Below are positions 1 to 10,537 of a stretch of DNA of 64,000 nucleotides, in pieces (the first letter of the stretch is position 1; each line of letters begins with the position of its first letter). Location: contig NZ_CP025249.1 in the NCBI RefSeq assembly GCF_009930875.1, positions 1,736,001 through 1,800,000 on the forward strand, given 5' to 3'. The notes beneath the pieces are model-generated. The model was given only the letters and a program-made list of their open reading frames with translations. It did no database searches and was not told where the DNA came from. The position numbers were made by a program, and so were the translations under genes. Source of the stretch: Actinomyces sp. 432 (GTDB lineage: Bacteria; Actinomycetota; Actinomycetes; Actinomycetales; Actinomycetaceae).

Positions 1-2105
1 GAAACCGCCGACGGCAGGCCGATGGAGCCCACGCCGGTGAAGTTGTTGTTCAGCGAGGCGGGTCCGTCCACGTCCGAGACGCGCACCTTGCCCACGGAGT
101 CCACCGCCACCGAGCCGTACCCGCCGTTGGCGATCAGGCTGTTCATCTCGGCGACCGACAGCTGGTCCAGCAGCTGGTCCCACTTGGCGTCGTCGTAGTC
201 CAGGCCGTACATGTCGCCCAAGACCAGACCGTTCTTGGCTCCGGTGGTGGGCATCTCGTCGGCGTCGTCGTCAAAGGCGGAGGAGTCGTAGTTGGAGTTG
301 GCGATGAAGGCCGCCTGGTGCTCCTCCGACATCTCCAGGCTGGCCGGGGCGGCCGTGGCCTCCTCGTAGTTGGCGAAGGAGTCCGCCCGGGAGAGGTAGG
401 TGACGTCGCCTGCGGCGGAGTCGAACTGGTTCGTCGCGACCGCAACGTCTCCGGCGTGGGTGTTGTCCTCGGAGTCGTAGGTGATGGTCTCGTCAACCGT
501 GAGGGTCTGCTCGGCGATCACCGTGTGGGAGTCCGAGCGCACGGAGATCGTGTACTCGCCCTCCTCCAGCACGTAGGCCTTGGCATCCTGGTAGTCGTAG
601 GAGGCCATGTCATCCTCGGCGAAGGTGAGCGTGACGGTCTCGGAGGCGCCGGGCTCGAGCAGGCCGGTCTTGCCGTAGGCAACCAGGTTCACGGCGGACT
701 TCTCAATGCCGCCGTTGGTGTAGGGAGCGGTGTAGTAGACCTGCACAACGTCCTTGCCGGCCACGTCCCCGGTGTTGGTGACCTTGACGTCAAGGCTGAT
801 CGTGCCGTCGGCGTCGCGGGCGAGCTCACCCATGTCCTGGCTGAAGGTCGTGTAGGACAGACCGTAGCCGAACGGGTAGGTGACGGCCTCGTCGTAGTCG
901 ATGACACCCTCGACGGCGGCGGTCTCATACCAGCGGTAGCCGACGTAGATGCCCTCCACGTAGTTGACGAAGCCGGGGTAGGTGGTGTCTTCGGTGAAGG
1001 GCGAGGACTGCCCGTACTCCTCCATGTTGGTGTAGGTGAAGTCGCCGAAGTTGTTGGCGGCCGGAGACGCCTTCAGGTCCGTGACGAAGGTGTCGGGGGT
1101 CTTGGCGGAGGGGTTGACCTCGCCGTCGAGGATGCGGCCCAGGGCGTTGAAGCCGACCTGACCTCCGGGGATCGCCCAGATGATGGCGTCAATGTCCGGG
1201 TCGGCGGCCAGGTCAGACAGGTCGAAGGCGTTGGCACCGTTGTAGACGACTACCACCGTCTCGGAGTTGTCCTTGGCGAGCTGGATCAGGTCGCGCTCGG
1301 GAGCCGTGAGTTCCAGGTAGCCCTGGCCGTCGGCGAAGTCGGTCTGAGTAGCGGAGTTGTCCGTGTAGGAGAAGGCGCCGTTAGCAGCCACCTCCGCGTT
1401 GACGTCCAGAGGCAGATCGAATCCCTCACCACCGGACCGGGCGATGGTCACCACCGAGGTGTCGGAGAAGTCCTGGATGGAGCTGACAAGGGCATCGGTG
1501 TAGTCATCGGAGGTGGGCTCGGGCAGCGTCCAGTCGGCTGCGAACATGCCGACCTCCGGCCGCTCGGCACGGTAGCCGGCGTAGAAGTCGCTCAGCTCCG
1601 TGTTGGTCTCGAAGCCGGCGTTGTGCAGGCCGTCCAGCAGGGAGGTCGTGGGGTTGTCAGGGGACAGCGAGCCGGAGCCGGTGCCGCCGTAGACGGGGTT
1701 GGTGGAGGCCCAGCCGAGTACGTTGATGGCGGCGCCGTCCTCGAGCGGGAGGGCTGCGCCCTCGTTCTTCAGCAGGACCATGCCCTCGTCGGAAATCGTG
1801 TTACCGAGTTCCTCCACGGTCGCCTTGGTCTGGTCGGTGAGCGTGCCGGATCCGGAGGACAGGTCCAGGATGGTCTTCAGGCCGCCGTACATCATGCCGG
1901 TCACGGCAACCGCGACGGCGACCACGGCGGCAACCCAGGTAGTGGAGCGCACCAGCTTCCGGGCCGGCTTGCTGAGCCGATGCGCGGCGATGGTAATGAT
2001 GAGCGCCGCCAGCAGCGCCACGCCGATGGCGATGAGCTGCGGTCGCAGGCTCACCACCACGTTCCAGACGTCGTTCCAGTTGATTGACAACACTGTCGCA
2101 GACAC
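1..2105 (-). CDS. Membrane-anchored family-3 glycoside hydrolase with inverted domain order (3' end cut by window)
   Basis: Probable beta-glucosidase or related exo-glycosidase acting at the cell surface. I chose the GTG at 2105 because AAGGAG lies nine bases upstream and the frame stays open to the window edge (701 codons seen). Two hydrophobic segments (residues about 24-42 and 55-72) anchor the protein. Next comes what is normally the GH3 C-terminal domain (INVLGWASTNPVYGGTGSG near residue 130). A fibronectin-III-like part follows (AGKDVVQVYYTAPYTNGG). From about residue 610 the usual N-terminal catalytic barrel begins (LLDQLSVAEMNSLI, DVDGPASLN) and runs off the window, so the nucleophile Asp is not visible. 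It is a paralogue of the gene at 7224-10269, with the same order. Family assignment is firm; the substrate is unknown. Confidence 0.88.
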   Translation of the reverse strand, partial: MSATVLSINWNDVWNVVVSLRPQLIAIGVALLAALIITIAAHRLSKPARKLVRSTTWVAAVVAVAVAVTGMMYGGLKTILDLSSGSGTLTDQTKATVEELGNTISDEGMVLLKNEGAALPLEDGAAINVLGWASTNPVYGGTGSGSLSPDNPTTSLLDGLHNAGFETNTELSDFYAGYRAERPEVGMFAADWTLPEPTSDDYTDALVSSIQDFSDTSVVTIARSGGEGFDLPLDVNAEVAANGAFSYTDNSATQTDFADGQGYLELTAPERDLIQLAKDNSETVVVVYNGANAFDLSDLAADPDIDAIIWAIPGGQVGFNALGRILDGEVNPSAKTPDTFVTDLKASPAANNFGDFTYTNMEEYGQSSPFTEDTTYPGFVNYVEGIYVGYRWYETAAVEGVIDYDEAVTYPFGYGLSYTTFSQDMGELARDADGTISLDVKVTNTGDVAGKDVVQVYYTAPYTNGGIEKSAVNLVAYGKTGLLEPGASETVTLTFAEDDMASYDYQDAKAYVLEEGEYTISVRSDSHTVIAEQTLTVDETITYDSEDNTHAGDVAVATNQFDSAAGDVTYLSRADSFANYEEATAAPASLEMSEEHQAAFIANSNYDSSAFDDDADEMPTTGAKNGLVLGDMYGLDYDDAKWDQLLDQLSVAEMNSLIANGGYGSVAVDSVGKVRVSDVDGPASLNNNFTGVGSIGLPSAV

Positions 2106-2212
2106 CTCTCTGTGCTCCTTGCGCGGGGACGCAAGGGGGATGGGGATGCTCACTGGCGGGCGGGCCCCGAACCGCCCTCGCATCGGGCCGACGGGACCGG
2201 AACTCGCCGGCA

Positions 2213-2223
2213 ATTGGCATGCA
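2213..2223. promoter_or_regulatory. ATTGGCATGCA motif upstream of the first GH3 gene
   Basis: An 11-base motif with a palindromic GCATGC core, 108 bases upstream of the GTG at 2105. The same 11 bases occur at 10348-10358 upstream of the paralogous GH3 gene. It is a candidate shared operator by inference only; no regulator gene is nearby. Confidence 0.3.
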
Positions 2224-2339
2224 GATCTATTCTCGGTCGATGTCGGTTAGCGATACTGTCTTGACCGCTCGATCTGTCGGTTCGGGTGCATAACCTGTCG
2301 GCTGCCGGTACACGATCATGCAGCCACGCGGGAGGCTTC

Positions 2340-3125
2340 ATGGAGACCCCACACATACTCATCGTCATCGCCACCTACGCGCTGGCCATCATCATGGCGG
2401 TGCTCACGATCCCCCTGCTGCGGGGCGGGGAGCGTGCGGACAGGGCCCGCATCACCGAGCCCGTCCCCGGCGCGGGTACAACCACCTACGAGTACCCCGT
2501 CCAGCGCCCCGACGCCCGGCTCCTGATCGGCCTGGTCATTATGTTCGGCTGTGGCGGCGTTCTCCTCGTCCTGCTAGCCCTGCCGGTAGTTGATGACCTG
2601 AAGGCCGCTGGGATCATCGCTGCGCTGGCTCTCCTGTGCGTCGGCTACTGCTGCTACAGCCTGGCGACGTATCGCAACGCCAGCCTCGTCGACGCCCCGA
2701 CACTGATTGCCGGCACCGACTGGCGTGGCCACGCCGTGCAGATCCCCCACCAGGAGATCGCCTCGTTCTCGGCCACCGGCCAGAGCTCATCCGTCGTGCG
2801 CGATCAGCACGGGCGGAACCTGAAGCTGAATATGAACTGGTTCTCCGCACCGAACCTCGCCCTGTACCTGCTGCGGTCCACCGCTGAGGGGCGCTTCCCC
2901 GGCAAGCGTCCGGGCGATCCGCGGGAAGTCGGCCGGGGCCTGAATCGCGTGCAGTCCGCCCTCAACTTCCAGTGCGCCCAGCCCTTGCGGCAAGTCCTGC
3001 TCCAGGGGCCGGCAGCCAATCCGACGGCGTTCCACCGCAACCCCACCGCGCCGGAGGGCACCGGCTGGACCGGACCGGAGTATGACGCCTGGGTCGCCGC
3101 GGTCAACACCACTTTTTGGAGCTAA
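2340..3125 (+). CDS. Hypothetical membrane protein with a conserved-looking C-terminal soluble domain
   Basis: A protein of 261 residues that I do not recognise. The ATG at 2340 is preferred over one 54 bases upstream because GGGAGG lies just before it. Three hydrophobic stretches are visible: residues about 5-24 (ILIVIATYALAIIMAVLTIP), 58-80 and 85-105. A soluble part of about 150 residues follows, containing a segment that resembles a PH-like membrane-protein domain (YRNASLVDAPTLIAGTDWRG, then VVRDQHGRNLKLN). It faces the GH3 lipoprotein gene convergently and shares a strong hairpin terminator with it. Being flanked by GH3 genes does not by itself indicate a role in sugar use. Confidence 0.7.
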   Translation: METPHILIVIATYALAIIMAVLTIPLLRGGERADRARITEPVPGAGTTTYEYPVQRPDARLLIGLVIMFGCGGVLLVLLALPVVDDLKAAGIIAALALLCVGYCCYSLATYRNASLVDAPTLIAGTDWRGHAVQIPHQEIASFSATGQSSSVVRDQHGRNLKLNMNWFSAPNLALYLLRSTAEGRFPGKRPGDPREVGRGLNRVQSALNFQCAQPLRQVLLQGPAANPTAFHRNPTAPEGTGWTGPEYDAWVAAVNTTFWS

Positions 3126-3134
3126 CGCCGGGAC

Positions 3135-3176
3135 TGCGGGCGGGTGCAGGCGGACAACCGCCTGCACCCGCCCGCA
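3135..3176. terminator. Bidirectional hairpin terminator between convergent genes
   Basis: A perfect 19-bp inverted repeat (3135-3153 with 3158-3176) around the loop ACAA. It lies in the 73-base gap between a plus-strand and a minus-strand gene end. There is no long T tract, as is common in high-GC actinobacteria. Confidence 0.85.
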
Positions 3177-3198
3177 TAACCACCGGGGCCCTGTTTGC

Positions 3199-5603
3199 TC
3201 AGTCCTTGATAGCCGAACCGTCCAGGTGCAGGCCGAAGCCGTAGTCGTAGGTGTTTCCAGCGGAGTCCGTGTAGGGCGTCAGGTCCTTCGGGACGTCCTC
3301 CTGGTTGGCCTCCACGGTATCCATGCCTGCGGGGAACTGGATGGGCAGGCGCCCGTTGGACTCGTGCAGACCGAGGGCGACCTGGATGAGCGCCTCGTCC
3401 GCGACGCCGAAGCCCACCACAATGGCGTCTGCGCGCGCCTCGAACTCCGCGGGAACCACCGGGTTCGTGGCCTTGAGCGCCACGACGACGGGAATGTCCC
3501 GGCCCGATGCGGCCACCGCGTCGGCGGCGCGGTTGAAGGCGTCCAGGTCGGCGCCGTTCGAGATCGCCGATTCGGCCCGTAGTAGGAGCGGTTCTCCCGG
3601 CTGCCGTCGGCGAGTACGTCCCCGGAGACGGAGGTGCGGCGCACATTCTCGCCGTCGGCCGTGTACGTGCTGTACTGCAGCGAGAGCGGGTACCAGGTGC
3701 CCGCCTCCTCGTTCCAGCCCGCCTTGGAGAAGCTGGTGCCGTTAATCGGCGAGCGCATGCCCACCAGCACCAGGTCCACATCGCTCAAGTCTGGGGCGGA
3801 ATATCCGGTGACACGACCCTCGGCGTCATATTCGACCTCGTCGGTGACGACCGTGCCGAAGTACTTGCCCGCAACCTCCACGTCGAGGGAGGGCCCCTCC
3901 GTGTACTCGGCCTCGCTGAAGGCACTGTTGAATCCCGTGTCGTAGGTCTGCGGAATGTACACGGTCTTGTCGGAGAAGTCCGCCTCCGGATCCAGGTTGA
4001 TGGCGCCGTCGTTCTTGAGGGTGACGACCGAGTTCAGCTGCGCCTCCTGGCCGGCGGCGACCTTGTCCTGAGAACCCACCTGAGCCTGGGATGTGGCCAG
4101 GTCCAGGAAGGGGTCGTCGAAGGCGCCGATGCTGAAGGACATGGTCAGGATACGGGCAGCGGACTGCTGCCAGCGGGTGCGGGCGTCCACGTCCAGTTCC
4201 CCGGCCTCGTAAGCCTCCTGCCACAAGTCGTAGGCGGCCAGTACCGGGGCGGCGTCGTTGTTGCCGCCGAACATGTCGGTTCCGTTCTTGATGATCTCGA
4301 AGTGGCGCTCCTCCACGCTCAGGTCCTCCGCGCCCCAGCCGGTGGCGATCACCGGGTCGTCAGGATCGGTGGTGGCGCGGGTGACGCCCCAGTCGGTGAC
4401 GACGACGCCCTCGTAGGAATTGGCCTCACGCAGTTCGGAGAGCTTGCCGTCGTCGTAGGACGAGCCCATCCGCTGGGAGTACTCGGGCTCGCCGTCGGCG
4501 TTCAGGGTGACCGAGTAGGACGTCATCACGGCGGCCGAGTCCAGCGCCTGCTGGAACACCGAGCGGTGCTCGGCCGAGTTACCGCCCACCATGACCTCGT
4601 ACTTGCCCGCGTTCGTGTGCGACTCGCGCCCGCCCTCGCCGGCGCCGTCGCCGGGCCAGTGCTTGATCATGGTGGCCACCGAGTCCGTGCCCCAGCCGGC
4701 GTCACCACCATCCTCTGCGTAGGTGCCCTGGAAACCCGCTACATAGTTGGCGGCCATGGCGCCGGCCATCTCGGAGTCCTCGCCGAAGGTGCCCGAGACG
4801 CGCAGCCACCGGGGCTCCGTGGCCAGGTCGATCTGCGGGGACAGAGCCGTGCCGATGCCTAGGCTCCGGTACTCCTGGGAGGCCATCTGGCCGAACTGGA
4901 GCACCGTGTCGGGATCGAAGGTGGCGGCTAGCCCCAGCGACCCGGGCCAGCTGGAGATCTCCCCGACGTCGGTGAAGGCCCCGTCGCCCGAGGCGTCCGA
5001 ACGCGGGTCGGAGGAGAAGTTGACGGGTATGTAGGGGGTATCCGCGGAGGCCAGGGTCTCCACGTAGGCCTGCATCTGGTTGACCCACTGCACGTTGGCG
5101 GTCACGTCAGAGCCGCCCGCGTTCAGCACTGCCCGCAAGTAGGAGTCGGACAGGTACTCCTGCTGCTCGGGCGTCAGCCCGTCCTCGGGCGCACGTTCAT
5201 GAGCGGAGAAGAGCATCAGACCAGCCATCTGCTCCTTGGACAGGCCGGTGGCGTAGTCGGCGGCCCGCTCGCTCCCCTCCAGTCGCCAGTCCTCGGCGGG
5301 GTCAAGCTCTCCATTGCCGTTGAGGTCCTTGAAGGCGTAAGTGAACTCGCCATCGACCTGCTCAACGATGGCCATGCCGCCTTCGGCCGAGTAGCTCAGC
5401 GCCTGGCCGCCGTTCGGGTTGATGACCCGGGTGAAGAGGGTCTGTCCGTCATCCAGTTCTTGCGTGATGTAGGTGTTGCCGTTGTTCTCCAGGGTCGAGG
5501 ACGCGGTCGCATCGGCGGTGGAACCGCCGGAGGTGCATCCCGTCAATACCAGAGCCACAGCCACGCCAACGGCGGCCAGGCTCCTTCCATAGGTGATCCT
5601 CAT
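3199..5603 (-). CDS. Family-3 glycoside hydrolase lipoprotein, conventional domain order (frameshifted near 3576)
   Basis: Secreted, lipid-anchored exo-glycosidase, probably a beta-glucosidase. The ATG at 5603 follows AAGGAGAGATCA. A signal peptide ends in the lipobox LTGC at about residues 20-23. An EF-hand-like stretch follows (DLNGNGELDPAEDWR), typical of some GH3 proteins. The N-terminal barrel then carries MIKHWPGDGAGEGGRESH and the nucleophile Asp404 in VVVTDWGVTRATT (codon 4392-4394). The C-terminal domain comes last, so the order is the usual one, unlike both neighbouring GH3 genes. The frame breaks at a CCC run (3576-3578). Adding one base joins YYG to AESAISNGADLD, and the protein then reads through PVVVALKATNPVVP to a stop at 3199. 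Read uncorrected, the frame ends in an unrelated tail at 3279. Confidence 0.88.
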
Positions 5604-5850
5604 TGATCTCTCCTTGCAGGGTCTCGCAGGGTTCACCACCATCATATGAGCCGCAGGCCACACCCGGGAGTGTCAAGCGTGATCTGTCGCTTGCTGCGCG
5701 TAACCTGCGTCACCGCCGCTGAGTTCGTACCTGCGCCGCCGCAGTCCCGGTATGCGAGACGCCGAGGTGCGCTTTTGCTCGCCGCCGACAGCGCCTCTAG
5801 CCTCGCGAACGCGACCGCCGTCGGGCGGTGGAGACAGCAAGGAGGCACTC

Positions 5851-7181
5851 ATGCGCACCCCCGCCGGACCAGACGCAGCCCTGCCCGGGGCAGCACCCAC
5901 CGCCAACCGCGTGCCCACCGGGCCACTCGGCCCGACGCACCCGGCTACACCCCTCCCCCGCCAGGTGCAGACACTCCGCGCGAGACGATCCTGCCCGCCT
6001 ACTTCGGGCGCTTCGGCGGCCAGGAGGTGCCGGCGGAGCTGCTGCCCGCACTTGACGAGCTCGAGGCCGCCTTCGTAGAGGCGGTGGCCGACCCCGCCTT
6101 CGAGACGGAACTAGCAGGCCTGCGGGTCGACTACCTGGGTCGGGAGACGCCCATCTTCGAGTGCCGGCACCTACCGCTTTCCGGGAGCGCCCGCATTGTG
6201 CTCAAGCGGGAGGATCTCGCCCACGGTGGCGCGCACAAGGGCAACAACGCGCTCGGCCAGGCGCTGCTGGCCAAGCGCATGGGCAAGCGCCGCCTGATCG
6301 CGGAGACCGGCGCCGGCCAGCACGGCACCGCCACCGCCATGGTGGCGGCGCTGATGGGCATGGAGTGCACCATCTACATGGGCGCGCACGATGTGGAGCG
6401 GCAGCGCCCCAATGTGGAGCGCATGGAGCTGATGGGGGCCACCGTGGTACCGGTAACCGCCGGGCAGGCGGGCCTGAAGGATGCGATCGACGCCGCCCTT
6501 TCCGAGTGGTGCACCCGGTTGGAGGACACCTTCTACCTGATGGGCTCAGCCACCGGGCCGCACCCCTTCCCCACTATCGTGCGGCACTTCCAGGAAGTGA
6601 TATCCAGCGAGTCCCGCCGCCAGGTGCTTGCGCGCTACGGCACCCTGCCCGACGCGGTGATCGCCGCTGTTGGGGGCGGCTCCAACGCGATCGGAGCCTT
6701 CGCCGCCTACCTGGATGACCCGTCAGTGCGGCTGATCGGCGTGGAGCCGGCCGGGCGCGGCCTGGCCACCGGCGAGCACGGCGCCCCCATCAGTGCCGGG
6801 CGCACCGGAGTGCTGCACGGCATGCGCTCCTTCGTCATGCTCGACGACGACGGCACGGTCCTGCCCTCCCACTCGGTCTCCGCCGGGCTCGACTACCCGT
6901 CGGTGGGCCCGGAGCACGCCTACCTGGCTGACGCCGGACGCGCCGAGTACGTGGCCGTCACCGACGCCGAGGCGCTGGAGGCCTTCCGGCTGCTCAGCCG
7001 CCACGAGGGCATCATCCCGGCCATGGAGTCCGCGCACGCCGTCGCCCAGGCGCTGAAGATCGCCCGCGGCCACGCCGAGCGGACGGCGCCGGGCGAGCCC
7101 GACGCCGTCCCGCTGCTGCTGGTGAATCTGTCCGGTCGCGGTGACAAGGACATGGACGAGGTGCGCGAGCACTTGTCCTGA
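5851..7181 (+). CDS. trpB: Second, stand-alone tryptophan synthase beta chain (frameshifted near 5955)
   Basis: Pyridoxal-phosphate enzyme joining indole and serine to make tryptophan. The PLP lysine is in GGAHKGNN (codon 6237-6239). [35 protein letters not shown] and the phosphate-binding NLSGRGDKD are all present, so the active site looks intact. The best start is the ATG at 5851 after AAGGAGG, but it is in another frame. One missing C in the C5 run 5955-5959 would join MRTPAGPDAALPG...PATPL to PPPGADTPRETILPAYFG. The gene lies alone between GH3 genes, 3.5 kb from the trp operon, whose own TrpB is fused to TrpC. It could be a spare copy or one with altered specificity; the sequence does not decide this. 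Confidence 0.88.
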
Positions 7182-7223
7182 CGGTGGCCCCGCCTCCCGC
7201 CTGGACTCGTCTTCAGCGGCTCA

Positions 7224-10200
7224 CTAGTCAGCCGCCCGGGACCTGGCCCGCTTTGAGCGCCACCGCAGCACGACGGCCGTCATCGCGCCGACGCAGACCA
7301 GGCAGGCCACTACGTCGATGAGGATCGCCCTGGTGGTCAGCCGGTCCAGTCCGCCGTCATCGGTCTCCACAGTGTAGTTGCCGGAGTTGGCCACCGTGTA
7401 GAGCACGTTCTTCGAGGCCTGCCGCAACGCCGTCACCATGGTCGGCGAGTCGGGATTCTCGATCTGGGAACGCGCCTGTGAACCCATCCCCAGCATGATG
7501 TCGTTGCCGTTTAGCACCGAGTCCATGGTGATCTGGTATCCATAGGAGCCGTACCAGTCGGTCAGCACCATGCCCTCAAATCCCCACTCGTCGCGCAGGA
7601 CGCCGTTGAGCAGATCTGCATTGGCTCCTGCGTACCGGTTGCCGATGAAGTTGAAGGCGGACATCACCGCGTAGGGCCCCTCCGCCCGGTTCTTCACCAC
7701 GATCTCGAAGGGCTTCAGGTAGATCTCCCGCACCGTCTGCTCGGTGGCGAAGGTCTGCAGGAAGGTGCAGCGGTTGATCTCCTGGTCGTTCATCGCGAAG
7801 TGCTTGATGTAGGGGTACACGCCCTTAGCCGCAGAGGCGTTCGAGGTGGCCGAGGCGATCCTCCCGGCCAGCACGCCGTCCTCGGAGTAGTACTCGAAGT
7901 TGCGGCCGCCGAAGGCTGTCCGGTGCATGTTCATGGCGGGGCCGTACCAGCCGTAGATGTGCGCATCGACGAACTCCTGGGCGATGCCTGCACCAACCTC
8001 AGAGGCGAGCTCAGTGTTCCAGGTCTGGGCAATGAGCACCTCGGCCGGGTAGGGGGTTCCCATGACGCCGATGACCCAGTCGTTCAGGCCGGCGGGTCCA
8101 TCTGAGTCGAGGGTAGCCCGCTTGTCGATGGAGCCGATGGCCACCGTCTGGAATCCGCCGACGGCAACCAGCTCGGACATCTCCTCCACGGTGAGCTGAT
8201 CCAGCAGCCGCTCCCACTGCTCGTCGTCATAGGCCAGGCCGGTCATGTCCCGTAGGGTCAGGTCGCCGCTGGCGCCGGTGGTCGGCATAACCGCGTCCGG
8301 GTCCTCGTGGTCGGCCGGGTTGTAATTGGCCACCGAGTAGGAGTCGATGAAGGCCTTCTCCTCCTCGGTCATGGTCAGGTTCTCGGCACTCGGCGCGGCC
8401 GTGGCCTCGTCGTAATTGGCGAAGCCGTCCGCGCGGGACAGGTAGGTGGCATCGCCCGCGGAGTAGTCCTCGAAGCGGTTGGTGGCCGTCTCACCGTCAG
8501 AGGCACGCCCATCGGTGGAGTAGTCAATGTCCGCCTCCACCGTGAAGGTCTCCGAGTCCAGCACGGTGTGCGAGTCAGAACGCGCTGAGATGACGTACTC
8601 GCCGGCCTCCAGCACGTACCCGCCCCCCTCGGCCTTAAAGCCGGAGGAGTCGTAGGAGGCCAGCTCCTCCTTGGGGATCACGAAGTCGACCGCCTGGGTG
8701 GCACCGGGTTCCAGCAGGTCGGTCTTGGCGAAGTCAACCAGGTTGACGGAGGCCTTTTCGATCCCGCCGTTGGTGTACGGCGGCGTGGAGTAGAGCTGAA
8801 CGACATCCTTGCCGGCCACGTCGCCGCTGTTAGTGACGGTGACCGTCACCTGTACCTCGTCCCCGTCGGCGTTAAAGGCGGTGATCTCGTGGTTGAAGTC
8901 GGTGAATGACAGCCCGTAGCCGAAGGGGTAGCGCACGGCGGCGTCGTAGTCGAAGCCCTCCACGGCGTCGTCGTAAGCGGTCTCGTAGTAGCGGTAGCCG
9001 ACGTAGATACCCTCGTTGTAGCTCACGCGGCCGAGCACGCCCTGGAAGCCGGGGTCGGCTGCCGTGTACTGCTCCACCAGGTCATCGACGCCCGTGTAGG
9101 TGAAGTTGCCGAAGTTGTTGTAGGCGGGCGTGGAGGTCAGGTCGTTGATGAACATGTCCACGGTGCGACCGGAGGGGTTGACCTGGCCGGACAGGATCCG
9201 CCCCAGCGCCCCCATGGCGTTCTGCCCGGTACCAGGCGCGAGCAGCACGGACTTGATGGAGGGGTAGTCGTCCAGCCAGTCCAGCTCCATGGTGTTATTG
9301 GAGTTGATCAGGACGATCACTTGGGGGAAGTTATCGTTGACGATCTGCAGCATGTCCTTCTCGGTGCGCGAGAGCTGAAGGTAGTGCTCGCCGGACTCAA
9401 AGTCGTCGTAGTCGCCGTTATTGGTGTACTCGGAGTCAAAGTAGCGGTAGCGCTCGTTAGTTACCTCCCGCCACGGTGTTTGACATCTCGGCATAGTCGC
9501 CGTCGATGACCGCCTTCATGTCGGTGGGCAGATCCTGCCCCTCGCCGCCGGAACGGGCCAGGACAACCACGGCAGTGTCCGAGAACTCCTTGGCCTCGCT
9601 GAGCACCTCGTCGGTATAGGCGTCTGCGGTGGGCTCAGGCAGGCTCCAGTCAGTGAAGCCGATCGTGCCGGTGGTGCCCAGGGACTCACGAGTGTCCCGG
9701 TAGGCGGTGTACATCTCGGTCAACGTGTCGTTGGTGGTGTAGCCAGCATCATGCAGGGAGTCCAGGACGCCGGTGGCGCTTGACATGTCGGCCGCTCCGG
9801 AGCCGGTGCCGCCGTAGATCGGGATGGTAGAGGCCCAGCCGAATACGTTGAGGCTGGTCGTCTCGGCGGGTAGTGGCAGCAGGTTGTCATCGTTCTCGGC
9901 CAGCACGAAGCCCTCGTCACCGACGCGTCCAATGACCTCCTCAGAGGCGTCACGCGAGGCCTGCGAGACACTGCCCTGACCGTTCACGAGGATGGATACG
10001 GTCGAGTGGAGCGGACCAAATACCACCAGGTTGCCGATGAGGACCACGGACAGGACCGTGGCCAGTCCAGCTCCCCAGCGCCACAGGTGCCGGTCGCCCC
10101 GCCTGGCGAACCAGTGGGCGCCAATCGCCACGGCGACGGCCACAACAATGATCGCGACGAGGGCGTAGATGTAGCCCGCACAGTTGTGCACGTATGTTTC

Positions 10201-10269
10201 GACGTCGGCAGACGAGACTCCCATGCCGCCAAGGATCGGCGTCAGGAAGTCGATGATGAGTTCGAGCAC
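7224..10269 (-). CDS. Membrane-anchored family-3 glycoside hydrolase with inverted domain order (frameshifted near 9460)
   Basis: Cell-surface exo-glycosidase of roughly 1,010 residues. The GTG at 10269 follows AGGAGAGCAAC. Two N-terminal membrane segments (about 33-54 and 66-84) precede the GH3 C-terminal-type domain (LNVFGWASTIPIYGGTGSG). A fibronectin-III-like domain follows (AGKDVVQLYSTPPYTNGG), then the catalytic barrel (LLDQLTVEEMSELV, YIKHFAMNDQE). The nucleophile Asp is in MVLTDWYGSYG (codon 7557-7559). A third membrane segment near the C-terminus (VACLVCVGAMTAVVLRW) ends in a basic tail. The frame breaks at 9457-9463. Removing one base joins SNTVAGGN to NERYRYFDSEY; this is the only clear insertion among the window's frame breaks. 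The architecture matches the truncated gene at 1-2105. Confidence 0.9.
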
Positions 10270-10347
10270 GTTGCTCTCCTATGAGCCGTTAGGAACAGGT
10301 GGGCGGGGTCGTTTGGGCGGCGCGAGCACGGCGCCGCCCGGGCCATC

Positions 10348-10358
10348 ATTGGCATGCA
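10348..10358. promoter_or_regulatory. ATTGGCATGCA motif upstream of the GH3 gene at 7224-10269
   Basis: Identical over 11 bases to 2213-2223 and placed 80 bases upstream of the paralogue's GTG start. A shared control element is an inference. Confidence 0.3.
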
Positions 10359-10502
10359 CTACTTTATGACACCCGTCACTCGCAGGGGCGGGCTGCGCAC
10401 AATCTGCTCACCGGGCCGCATATCCTGTCCCGTGATCCCCCATGATCATGGTGCTCGCCCGTGCCGCCACCGCCCCGGCCCGTCTCACCACGCGTCACCG
10501 AT

Positions 10503-10531
10503 TTGGCGGGCTCAGCACGACGCTCTACTGT
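10503..10531 (+). promoter_or_regulatory. Promoter of the trp operon
   Basis: TTGGCG at 10503-10508 and TACTGT at 10526-10531, spaced by 17 bases. Transcription would begin about seven bases past the -10 box, at or next to the leader ATG at 10538. No Shine-Dalgarno sequence lies before that ATG, so the leader peptide is probably read from a leaderless mRNA. Confidence 0.6.
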
Positions 10532-10537
10532 TCACCT

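Noticed and set aside
318..2087. Long plus-strand open frame of 589 codons
   Set aside because: It is the antisense of the GH3 gene. The minus frame has GH3 motifs and a ribosome-binding site, and the plus frame gives low-complexity Gly/Val-rich sequence.
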